Assembly (NCBI GenBank): GCA_905178155.1
Contig: CAJINV010000001.1
Coordinates: 13,266,635-13,330,634, forward strand
Length of the DNA: 64,000 bases
Source of the DNA: Amoebophrya sp. A120
Taxonomy: Eukaryota; Sar; Dinophyceae; Syndiniales; Amoebophryaceae
Reading direction: 5' to 3'
Shown here: in pieces, positions 45,429-55,900 of the stretch
Numbering within the stretch: position 1 is the first letter of the stretch
Layout: the number at the start of each line of letters is the position of its first letter
The notes under the pieces: model-generated
The model's input: the letters and a program-made list of their open reading frames with translations, nothing else
Database searches by the model: none
Told to the model about the DNA's origin: nothing
Translations under genes and position numbers: made by a program

Positions 45429-48400
45429 TCACGCTGCCTCGGCTACCTTCGCTGCCTCCGTCCTCGTATCGGGAGCCGAATTCTGTGTTACCACGATCAT
45501 GGGCTGCTGCACTGGTTGCATCGCTGTTCCTGCCGGCTGAGCGGCCTGTGGCATGACCACCACTCCGCCCTGCTGTTGCATCATCTGCATTTGCTGGAAC
45601 TGCTGAAACTGCTCCATTGTCATCATCACTGGCTGCGCTGCCCCTGCCCCTGCTACGGCTTGCCCCTGCTGCTGTACCACGACTCCTGGTTGTGCTTGTG
45701 CCACCATTGGCTGCTGCATCTGTATCATCCCTCCTGTCTGCACTGGCATCATATTACTTGCCTGCTGCACCTGCACCATCGGCTGCTGCGTAGTTGTCAT
45801 CATCACAACCCCAGCACCCGTCGCACCTCCCTGAACCACCGCTGGCGTCCCGACCATTGCCACCGTGGTCGCCGGCGACTGTGGGTCTATTTTTTGGCCC
45901 ACCGGCGTCGGTGTCCCAGGACAGCAGGAGCAGCAAGAACAGCACCCTCCTCGTGCCTCTTCTTCTCTACGTATCTCGTCCACTATCCTGTCATACCAGG
46001 GCAGGGTGTCAGATTTCGTGTACGCGGTGACGTCTATGAGTTCGCGACAGATGAAGAAGTAGCAATACACCGCTTGAATCTTGGTCCAGCCGAAAGCGGC
46101 CATCGCTGCGACTAAGAAGCTTGCGATCCCCATGACAACGTCGCCATGGTGCTGGAGGCGCTGATCTTTGGATGCGAACATGCGGAGGTCGTTGGCGCGG
46201 TCCACTTGGGTCCAGAGAACGACCTGATTGTTGCAAATGCGGCCGGTCACGGTTTATTCCGATGAATGAATTTGATGCACGACACGCATGCTGGTGTAGA
46301 TAGCATGTAGATCGTTAGGAATTTGTGCGTGTGCCACGCTCACGTTCAAAAAACATCGAGGCAAAACGCAGAAAATCAAAAGAATCAATTACGAAGAACG
46401 CGATCCCCGCACTCAGCAATTTCGTCTTCGGTCCCACCGCCCTGTTGTAAACCGTGTCCGTTCTGCTGAGATAGCCAAACAGCAGCAAGCGCACGAATTT
46501 CTGTGCCGCATTGGCGAAACCGGCGTTCGAAGCCTCCTTGAAGTAATCTCGTGCTTCTGCGTAGAGGGACACCTCGATGTTGAAGGCTTTGAGAATGAAA
46601 TCATACATCGCAGCGAACCACGCTGAAAGCGACGCCGTGTGTCCCCCGTAATAGATCCACACGAAGAACATGGCGAGCTCGATATTGCGCAACGTCCGGA
46701 TTTGTTTTTTGTAAGAGCGGGTGATTTTTTCCCTTGTGGGGGGCTTTTTCATCCACTTGAAGAGGAGCGCGAGAACGAGGACGTAGTAGATGAAGACCTG
46801 TTGAAGTCGATTCTAGCTTAGGGAAGGTGAGAATACGGCAACATAGTTCGACCTCAGCTTCATTTTCATTCCCACCCTTGCTTGCTGCCCGATAGATGCC
46901 CAGTGCGATGTGTGTTTACAAAAGAATTGACATTCAAATACCCCTGTCACGTAGAACCCCTCGTTGACCGTCTCACACGTGTCGTACGCATACGGACCGC
47001 ACTTTTCTTCGACCCACTCGACGCGCACGCAATTCCACGAATGATCATCGATGCGACACATTTTCTTTTTTTGGAAAGCTCCCTGCATCGCACACGGGCC
47101 GTATCCCATGACACAACTCCCAAGTTCGCATTCGTTGAGACAGGTGTACCTGGTGGAGGTGGTTATTTATTCGCACGACGATGCGCGGAGCTACTGCAAG
47201 TTGGTGTCGTGACTGTGAAGTTTGGAAGTCGACGGACAAGAATGAGCAGACAAAAAAAATTGAATGAATTAGTTGTAAAGAAGCGCGCTTTAGGGCGTTG
47301 GCAGTAGCTGTGCCAACAAGGCAAGCTGGCTACTTACAACAGCACTAAAAATTTTCCAACTTACCCTGACCCCGTTGGTTCGTTGCGCCCAAATTCTCCG
47401 ACCTTAATGACCCCCGCGATTTCGCTTTGTGGCCCGGGCTCCAATGTCGCGGAATCTGTTAAGGCGAGGGTGACGAACAAGCAGACTAGCGGGCCCACGA
47501 TAAACCCGATCAAGCTGGCACAAAACCGATGCATCCCCTGTGTGTCGGAACTCACGGCGGCTTCGCAAATTTTCTGCTCTTCTGCGTTTTCGACCGGGGC
47601 GAACAGCGTTTTCATGCGGAGAAAGAAGAAGGTTCCGCAGACGAAGAAAATCTGATTGTGTGGAAAAAGTTTGTTCGGAACTGGGCAGCTACGTTCCTAG
47701 CTGAAAGTACTGATCCTGGCCGGTTGAACCCTCCATCTCCATCTTCATCAACGCCAGGGATCAATGTAGTCAAGAAAGCACAAGCATTTTACGAAATAAA
47801 TGACTTACGATCACAAGCGCCGGAAACACAGTCGCCAGAAACACCATCGTTTTCCCGTCCTTGTCATCCTGCCACTCTTGCTTCTGCTTGTTGTTCGCCT
47901 GCCGCCGTTCGTCTTCTATTGCATCCTTCAAGCATCGATTGTTTCCCTCGACGACTTTTTTGATGTTCCCGCTGTGCGGGCACGCCGCTCGTCGTGCCGC
48001 CCAATACTCGGGCGATCCAGGTACTGGTCCCGCAGGGGGTGTTGCGGGTGCTGGTGCGGGTGCGGGTGCTGGTGCGGGCGCCGGAGCAGGAGGGACGGGA
48101 GCGGGCGCCGGCTGGGATGGAGCGGGCGCCGGCTGGGATGGAGCGGGCGCCGGAGCTGGAGTAGGCGCCGTTCCCGTTGCGGGCGCCGGCGCCGGGGGGG
48201 AAGGAGAAGGTGTCGGTGCAGGAGGTGCAGGGGAGCCACTCGTGTTCTCATAGAGCAGTAAATCCGCCAACGTGACGTATTTTGATCCATCTTGCCGGCC
48301 TTTGACGTCTTGTATCAGGAGCTGGTAGATGTTGAAATCCGATGCTACGGTGGCGGGAATGTCGTGTTCCCACATGTAGCCCGGACCCATCCAATTCACG

Positions 48401-48892
48401 TTCGCTTGGTGGTCGAGATCCGTCCAGGTTACGCCATCGTTCGATCCCTTCAACGTCCACATCGTCGGGGAATCCTTCTCCGCCGTATAAACCCGCACGG
48501 TGTAGCGATCGACTCTTTTCTTCGCGCCATTCGCAAATTGGAACTGTATCCACTGGTACGGCCCGGTATTCGTGTGCCAAAACCAGGTAGCAATAACGCC
48601 ATACGCCGTAGCGCCGTAGTAATTAATCGCGTTACTTTGGGGCATCAAGGCTGAATTGATTGTTGAAAACATATGTTTCTTCGTACGGACTTTTCATCTC
48701 CGAAGCGGATACTGTCCCGTCAGTGTTGGGGGCGGTCGAGACCAAATCGAACCCGGTTGGTGTCGTGGGAGTGCCAGCGTAGCCGCCCGTTCGGGCAACG
48801 GCTGGTTGGGGAGCGACTGTGGTTCCGCCATGGACGAGGATGATATTGGTCAGGAGCTGCAGGAGGGACAGTGGCTGAAGAAAATTCTTCAT
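45429..48892 (-). CDS. Discoidin (F5/8C)-domain multi-pass membrane protein, ~927 aa
   Basis: Exons: 48691-48892, 47809-48650, 47365-47651, 46942-47149, about 46348-46797, and 45429-46223. The start ATG begins a signal peptide (MKNFLQPLSLLQLLTNIILV). Intron 1 would be 40 nt (GTCCGT/ATTCAG). Residues about 70-205 form an F5/8 type C-like domain (YQWIQFQFANGAKKRVDRY, WTLKGSNDGVTWTDL). A Pro-Ala repeat linker of about 80 residues follows, then a Cys-containing segment. Three or more membrane helices come next (FLATVFPALVI joined to IFFVCGTFFFL; SLIGFIVGPLVCLFVTLAL; VFIYYVLVLALLF), with a Cys-rich loop between (YTCLNECELGSCVMGYGPC). The C-terminal tail is rich in Gln and Met after a Cys cluster (GGCCSCCSCC). 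The last intron lacks a matching GT donor; a GA donor (TTT then GAACGTG) restores frame. A surface adhesion or sensor role is inferred from architecture only. Confidence 0.75.
48023..48236 (-). repeat. Pro-Ala coding repeat
   Basis: Degenerate tandem repeats of GCGGGTGCTGGTGC-like units encode alternating Pro-Ala and Pro-Ala-Pro-Ser blocks in the linker after the discoidin domain; two adjacent copies of an 18-21 bp unit (GGCTGGGATGGAGCGGGCGC) are nearly identical. Confidence 0.85.
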
Positions 48893-49904
48893 GGCCGGTT
48901 TGTTCGGCGTCCTGTTTCCGACGGAGCTACCGAAGGAGAGGAAGGTGAACGGCGCGCTGCTCATCTTCGTTTGCTCGCCATCAGAGTAAGCGATGCGAAT
49001 CTATTTACATAGATACAGCTCCACTGATTACTGCCCGCGGGTATGATGGGGAAGCGCAAGGCCCCTCCTGATGCTGGGGAGACCTACTTATTCCTCTGAA
49101 TCAACACAAATTGATGTCGAAAAAAAAAATCATGCGCAATAGATAGCATTGCGTGTGCGCTTCTTACGGTGAGCGGAAACGGAAAGGCCTTCCGCCAAAA
49201 ATAAAAGTAGAACGCAAGGAGTAGGAGAACACGACTCATACTGGTGAAATGCGCGAACGAGCCTGCTGGGAAGCGTGTTCTAGGATTCTTCTTCAATATT
49301 CCGTTCTGCACAGGTCGGTTCATCTTGATCATATGCCAAATCGGAGCAAGAAACAAAAAAGGTACAGTTTTGTCGGGTGGTCGCGGTGGTGTGTGAGTGA
49401 TGGATGGGCGCGAGTTGGGGTATGGATATCGGGGCATTAAATTCACATGTCGCGGAAACTCTAGAAACGCCGTTTTCAAGGATTTTCTCTTCTCTTTTTC
49501 TTCTGCACCAGAAACGTTGTGCAGTAAAACCGCTTCATGTTCCGTCAAACAAGGCCAACAACGCTTGCAGTGGTCTTGGTAGGACAAACGCAGGAGCAAT
49601 CGTAATCTTCCGGGTTGCGGTAGGTTTCGGAAATCAAAATCATTATCATTATCATATACGAGATTACCGCTGAAGAAATGACTTTCACTAGGTCTCATTT
49701 GGTGTGTTTCAACGTTCCTCGGCGTCGACACTGATGTTGTCATATTGTAAAGAACAGTATCGACGCAAGAATAGCGATTGTGGAGCGAATAGACTATCCA
49801 CCTTCTGTTCATCTTGTCGCAGGAGTCGCAGCTCCGACCATCATTATTTGTTACACGAAATTGACGACGCCACGGCGGCCTTCGTCTCGCAGCTCCCATC
49901 CCTG
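48893..49904. other. Intergenic, no supported gene
   Basis: A long minus-strand reading frame across 49084-50121 overlaps the carbonic anhydrase last exon in another frame and has no ordered domain; I regard it as chance. The rest is AT-rich. Confidence 0.4.
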
Positions 49905-51687
49905 CTAATAGTTGTAAGACGTTGAGGTCGTGCCGCCTCCCCTTTGGATCAGAATTTCCTCGTCCCGCGTGAAGGACTTCAGTTCCCCCATTTGCACATA
50001 GTCGTCGAGAATGGTGACGCGGCCGGTCTCCAGTTCGAAAATACTCCCGACGATCGCGACTTCCGGACAGTCGTGGAGGATGTTCTTCAAAATTCCCAAC
50101 TGTTCCACCACGTTGCGACACACGAGGTTCTCCGGCTCCAACTTCCGTTGCACCAGGCTGAGTTGCTTGTCACAGTCGTCTATGGATTGCAAAAATGTCT
50201 GGGTCTGGAAGATTGCAACTTGTCATGCTAAATCCGAATCATGCAGAAATCTGTGTTGCCTGATTACCAAAAGAGGTCCACTTTTGAACAAGTTAGTAGT
50301 AGTAACCATTTGACTCCTGGCGGGTTGGCGTTAGAACAGATTTAGCCTCTGCCAATGCCTGGGCGTTAGAACAGATTTAGCCTCTGCCAACACCCCTAGG
50401 TGGATACTCGCTCCACGTCCTAACTACCACCCGGCCGCATCCGCAAAACCGCTATCGATTGCTTACGCGTAACTACGGCCAGTGGGCGCTACGTGTGGCA
50501 GAACCCCCTTACCATCCAAGCCCGCGAGCAAGGTGGAGTTTCGGTGTGGCCTTGAAGGGCAGAGGCAGTTTCTCATTCTCATGCAGAATAGGCATGAAAG
50601 AGACCGCACAGCCTCCGTCATGCTAGGTCCCGCATTCCAGACCTAAAAAGTCCTGGAAAACCTGCATGACAAGTTCACATTCTTCCAGACCCAGACATTT
50701 TTACATTTCATATCGTCGATTACCGGGTAGCAGCCGAACCACTCACCGTCGTTTTCCAGCGAGCGGCGAATCCAGTCGATCAACATTTTCAGCGGGTCCT
50801 GGCCCGGCAGCGCCTCCGTCTGCGACCTTGTGCGGGTGAGCCGCGTGACACTAACTTCTGAAGGCTCCGACGGAAGGCTCGGCGTACCTCCGTTCAGACT
50901 GTCTTCGCTGTTTACGCGTAGTCGCGGCCTGCTGGAGTTCACGGGCGAGGAGCGCGAAGTGGGCGAAGTCGAACCCGCCGGACGCGGTGCTGAGGCAGCC
51001 GCGATTGCCCCGCACTTCGTGTGGCCCATGACCAAAACAAATTTGGTACCCAGGTGCTGGCAGGCGTACTGGATCTGTAGAAGGTAGTTTTTCCAAAATG
51101 AATCACGCTTGCGACCGCGAAATTTGAGAGAGACAAAAAATGCAACACTGAAGTTGTGCGACTCAAACGCACGTGGATGTGGGTGTGCATCTGCATACCA
51201 CAATCAGTCCATGAAAACATTAGTATACGCTGCCGCCCACACTGGTTCCCACATAGTTTCCAGCGGTTCTGGTCGTGAACATCTCCCCCTCGCACGCATC
51301 ACAGACACCTTGCGGATTGCACCGACTATCCGCGCACCCGATCACCGCCACTGCGGGCCTCTGGCCCTCGGCAACTTGCCGTCGGTGCAGTGCGTTTGCC
51401 CCCTCTGGCTTCGTCTGGAGCAAGCCGTTCATGTAGCGCATATTCCCAGACTCAAGGCCCTTTTTCAGCTCCAGCGCCGTCATTTGCTGGCACAAGTGAA
51501 AGGCGCCCGTGATGGCGCCGCAGTGCTCACACCGTTGCGTGTAGCCCGGGGAGGAGGAGGCACTACTGCTCGGGGGTCGCTGGTCACTATCCGGCGCGGC
51601 GTCGTCCTCGAACTTGCTTGATGGCTTCGAACCAGCAGCCCCGAGCGGCACGGACTGGGTGTGGTGCGCGAAACTCATGTTTGGCAT
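49905..51687 (-). CDS. Beta-class carbonic anhydrase, ~363 aa
   Basis: Three exons: 51229-51687, 50713-51074 and 49905-50175 (1092 nt). The zinc-binding residues are all present: Cys and Asp/Arg of GCADSRCNP in exon 1, and His and Cys of MGHTKCGA in exon 2. TTRTAGNYV follows the first motif as in the family. The enzyme interconverts carbon dioxide and bicarbonate. An Arg/Ser-rich insert of about 50 residues sits after the second motif. A CEHCGAITGAFHLC knot precedes the core and is unusual for the family, as is the Ser-rich N-terminus. Intron 1 is GT-AG (GTATAC/CTACAG, phase 0). Intron 2 is the 532-bp introner. No clear signal or transit peptide is visible, so a cytosolic location is possible. 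Confidence 0.93.
50181..50712. mobile_element. Introner (532 bp, subfamily 1b, with inner insertion) in carbonic anhydrase
   Basis: Direct repeat TCGTC (50176-50180 and 50713-50717). Ends TATGGATTGCAAAAATG and CATTTTTACATTTCATA. Removal gives ATC GAC GAC TGT GAC. Its outer parts closely match the introner at 57324-57585; roughly 270 extra bases lie in the centre. Confidence 0.92.
50327..50390 (+). repeat. 29-bp direct repeat in insertion nested within an introner
   Basis: Two identical 29-bp copies (50327-50355 and 50362-50390), each beginning GGCGTTAGAACAG and ending CTCTGCCAA, separated by 6 bases. Absent from the related introner in the ABC gene. Confidence 0.9.
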
Positions 51688-52953
51688 TGCCTAATTACGT
51701 GTTGAGTGCGCAAAAACAAGAGCCGAAACTGTACTAACAGAGCCACAGTTGTGTGGTCGCTTCGCGAGTTTTGCACCACGACTAGAGTCCTAATTCCTCT
51801 GCGGAACGACACAGGAAATGATAAAGACGAAAATATTCAGTGACGCAGAGAAACGTCTCTTGGTTTTTCTTTTTCTGTCAGTCTCATCATAGCCTTGGTT
51901 TGCTTTGAATTTTCTCGTTTCTTCGACTCTTTCTCTTGTATTGTTCGTGATTCTTTTTCTCGTCTCGTCAAAATCCTGTCTCATACTTTTGAACGGGGCT
52001 CATTTCGGTTTCGCCTACTCGTACTCCTCTCGAAAGACAAAAAAAAAGAAAGTGCCAAAATGCCCATAGCACAATACAACTAGAAAGATCGCGAAGAGAA
52101 ATGAATTTCGTTCGCGGTTCCGGTTCGCCATTTTTCTAAAACTAAATTAAAAAAGAAAACTGCATGACTGCTCACCGAGCTCACTTCGCCGATCATATAC
52201 TTTAATGAATTTGAGCTTGACTCCGCACAAGAAAATCCAGATTTAGTCCACGCCAAACAGAAAATGTTTTTTGCGTCATGAATGGGCACCATGCAGCCAG
52301 CGAAACAAACTACATGCTTCAATTCCATTTTGATCCACAGATCGTTGTCATTCATCATCCATCTCCTTGACATGATTTCTACTGATTTCATTTCCGCAGG
52401 CATGATAGATTAGGTCTGTGTCTATGTGAAACCGAAACCACCCCTGACTGAGTTGATGTTGACCAGCAATGATATCACAACAACAAAAAAGCGATATGGA
52501 TATCATACATTTTTCTTTCTGTCAGATATCTTCATCGAGGATCTGCATTTTTTGCACCAACGCCCACTAAGAAAAGCCACTCGTGCGGGGGATTTGGGCA
52601 TCTTGATTCATGCAATGATGTTCTGGCCTACAAGAAAGCAAGGTTTGTTTTTACCCGATCAGAATCGATGAGTACATTTGGATTTGCTAAAAGTCAGAAA
52701 CAGCTCCTGCAGTGCTTTTATCCATTTCCATCTTTATGTTAATGTTTATGTTGGTAAAAATAAAAGTTTTCGCGCTGCTACGAGGGCCAGAAACCCCTGC
52801 ACAAACGTCCGACCCCCACCTTTTTCTACGCGTAGAGAGCAGATGAAGACGCCATCGGACCAAGTGCAACTCAAATACTAAAGAGTTCCGTCCGAATAAT
52901 TCTTTCGATCTCCACCACTAGCATCCATGCCCCCGCGTCTTTCATCCACGATT
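51688..52953. other. Intergenic, no supported gene
   Basis: A minus-strand ATG ORF at 52080-52403 (107 codons) has no domain or splice support and may be chance. Other ORFs are shorter. Confidence 0.4.
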
Positions 52954-55900
52954 TCACGCTATGACCTGCGATTTCCGCCCTTGTGAGCCGAGGAGTTTTT
53001 TGTACAGCCCGTTCTTGTCGATTAGTTCCTGATGTCCTCCTTGCTCGAGCAAAATGCCGTCGCACATCACGCAGATCAAATCGCAGTTCTGGATCGTGGA
53101 TAAGCGGTGCGCGATCGTCACGGTCAGGCGGTTTTTCGTGTCGAGCTTGTCCAGCGTTTCCTGCACCTCCTTCTCGCTCACCGAATCTAGCGCACTAGTG
53201 GCCTCGTCCAGCAGCAAAATCTGCGGGTTGCGCATCAGCGCGCGCGCGATCGCAATCCGCTGCTTCTGGCCGCCGGAAATTTTGTTCCCCCGCGGCCCCA
53301 GCAACTCGGTCCACGTCAGTTGGTTCGTCCCGGGCGTATCCCCGATGAAATTCACGTTTGCCTGTTCCGCGACCCGCTTCACGTCGGCAGCGCTGAATTT
53401 GGGTCGTTCGTCTACTGGAACGCCGTACAGGATGTTCTCCAGCGCATTCAAGTTGAACAGCACCGGTTCCTGCCCGACGTACCCAATCGACAGCCGCCAT
53501 TTGAGCAAATTCACCGCGGTCAGATCGGCGCTGTTATTCAGGGAGATCTTCCCCTTGTTCACATCGTAGTACCGCATCAGCAACGCCATGATGGTCGATT
53601 TCCCGCTCCCGGACGGCCCGGCGAGCGCGACGGACTTCCCGTTCTGTAACGACAGAGTCAGCCCCTGCAGGATCGGGACGGTTGGCCGCGACGGGTAGGA
53701 GAAAAACACGTCGCTGAAGTCGATTTTTTCCATATCGTAGGAAAAAAGTGTTTCACTGTAAGGATTAGGATTTTGCAAGCTTTGCATCACAAGTTTGTTC
53801 TACACCAAAGAGAAAATTTGCCATGCGAGATTCCTAAGGGAAAACACAGCCAAATCCACTGTCTTGCATGTGTGGCAAGACAAACACTTCTCCGATACAT
53901 TTTCTGCATTACAAGTCTACAGTGAAACAGTTTTTTCTTGCGATATTCCAGTGCCGGCGGGTCCGGCTTGTTCCCGTTGCCCTCCTCGGTTTGGTCAATC
54001 AGAGGCACCCGGTCGGCCAGCTCGAAAATGTCGTGCGCCGCGGCCTTCGCCTTCGCGATGGACGGCATGGCGGCGCCGGCTTGCCCCGCACCCATGCCCG
54101 CAAAGATGATGCACATCACTGCCTTGAACATATCGCCGGGGGCCAGCCCCTCGTCCCGCATCAGCACCGCACCGTACCAGAAGCCGACCACGTACACGCC
54201 AAAAATGATTCCGTTGGAGAAGCCGAAGGCGAAACCGGACGGTAACGCCTTCTTCACCTCCTTGTCACGGACGCCAACCACCGCGTTGGAGTAGGTCTTC
54301 CAGAAGTCGTGCTCCGCACGCATGGCGCGCACGGTTTTCAGGTTCAGCACCACTTCCGCCATGATGCCGCCGCTCGCAATCACCTCCGGCGATTCGGATT
54401 CCCCGCCCATACCCATGATCACCACGAAGAGGATAATCATGGCGATAATCAACGGCGGCAGGCACGCGGTCACGACGGCCGCGAGCTTCCAGGAGGCGAT
54501 GTAGGCGAAGGTGAGGCCGCACACGATCGCGGACAAGGTTTCCACCTTTACGCCTAATTGTTCACCGGCGATGTAGCTCAAGTCGGAGCACTGCGATTCC
54601 AGTGCGGCCGTTAGCTTCCCCGGCGTGTGCTCCGGCTCGTCGAAATAGGCCATTTCCTGTTTCAGGTAGGTGGAAAACACCAAACGTCGCGCACGCATGG
54701 TCATGTAACTGCCCGCGTAGGAGTAGCACCCGTTGGCGAAGCAGTAGGTCAACGGGGCGACGAAACCAATGATGCAAAAGAGCAAGACGGACTTGTTCAG
54801 CTCGTCTTGCATTTTGTTTTTGTCGACGATGTAAAAATCGGTCATCGCTTCGATCAAAATGTAGGCGCAGAGTGGCTGGTAGGATCCGTTGCACAGGGAG
54901 AAAAAGAACCCCAGCGGGTAGTACATCAATTCGTACCGCGTGTTCAAACTCAGCAAGCGCTTCATGGGAACCTGAGAGAAGATTAATTTTGGTGCGATAG
55001 CATCCAGAATGAGACTTCTCACTTTGCTTCTGTAGAAGCAAGTTAGATAGAGTGACACATCACAAACTTGGAGTAAAGTGAGCAAAACGTAGGGTAGTGG
55101 ACATTCTCATTTGTACCGTGTATTCCTTCTCGATCTTCGCAAGCCTTTCCTTTTCCTTCTCCTCTTGCGTCTTTAAAACATCCATCGCCATGAGCCGTTC
55201 CTTCGACGCTGACCGCCCCAGCGTCGCCTCTGCAGCGGGGGTCCCATCTGCAATCGAGCCCTCGGTGACCGCGCCGGCCCCGTCTGCTACGGACATATCG
55301 ACAACGGTGGCGCCCTCGGGTGCACGACTCACCTGCCGCGAGAGCTCTCCGTCCTTCGAGGGAATCCGTTCCTCTGCCATGGAAAGCGCTTCTTGCGTTT
55401 CGGTCAACCGGTAGTAGCCGCCCTTCAGTGCCAGCAGCTCCTCGTGCGTCCCTTTCTCCGCGACAGTGCCCTGCTGCAGGAAAAAAATCTGGTCGCAGTT
55501 CCGCACGGTGGACAACCGGTGCGCGACGACGACAACCGTCAAGTCAGAGTTTTTTGAGAGGCTATCGATCGTCTCCTGCACTAACCTTTCACTCTGGTAA
55601 TCCAACGCCGACGTTGCTTCGTCCAGCAATAACAACTTCGGCTTGCGCACCAGCGCCCGCGCAATCGCGATTCGCTGCTTCTGTCCGCCGGAGAATTGCG
55701 ACCCCGCGGTTCCCGGAAGCGTATCCAGCCCCTCGGGCAAACCGGAGACGATATCCCAGATCTGGGCCTGCTTCAACGCGTCCTTGATGGCCTCATCGCT
55801 GGGCCGGTTCTTCAACCCAAAACACAGATTTTCGCGGATCGAGTAATTGAACAGCACCGGTTCCTGCGCGACGTACCCGATTTGCGACCCTAAGGATTCA

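Noticed and set aside
49084-50121. 345-codon minus-strand ORF
   Set aside because: Overlaps the carbonic anhydrase last exon in a different frame; the sequence looks like random Arg/Pro-rich translation and has no ordered domain.
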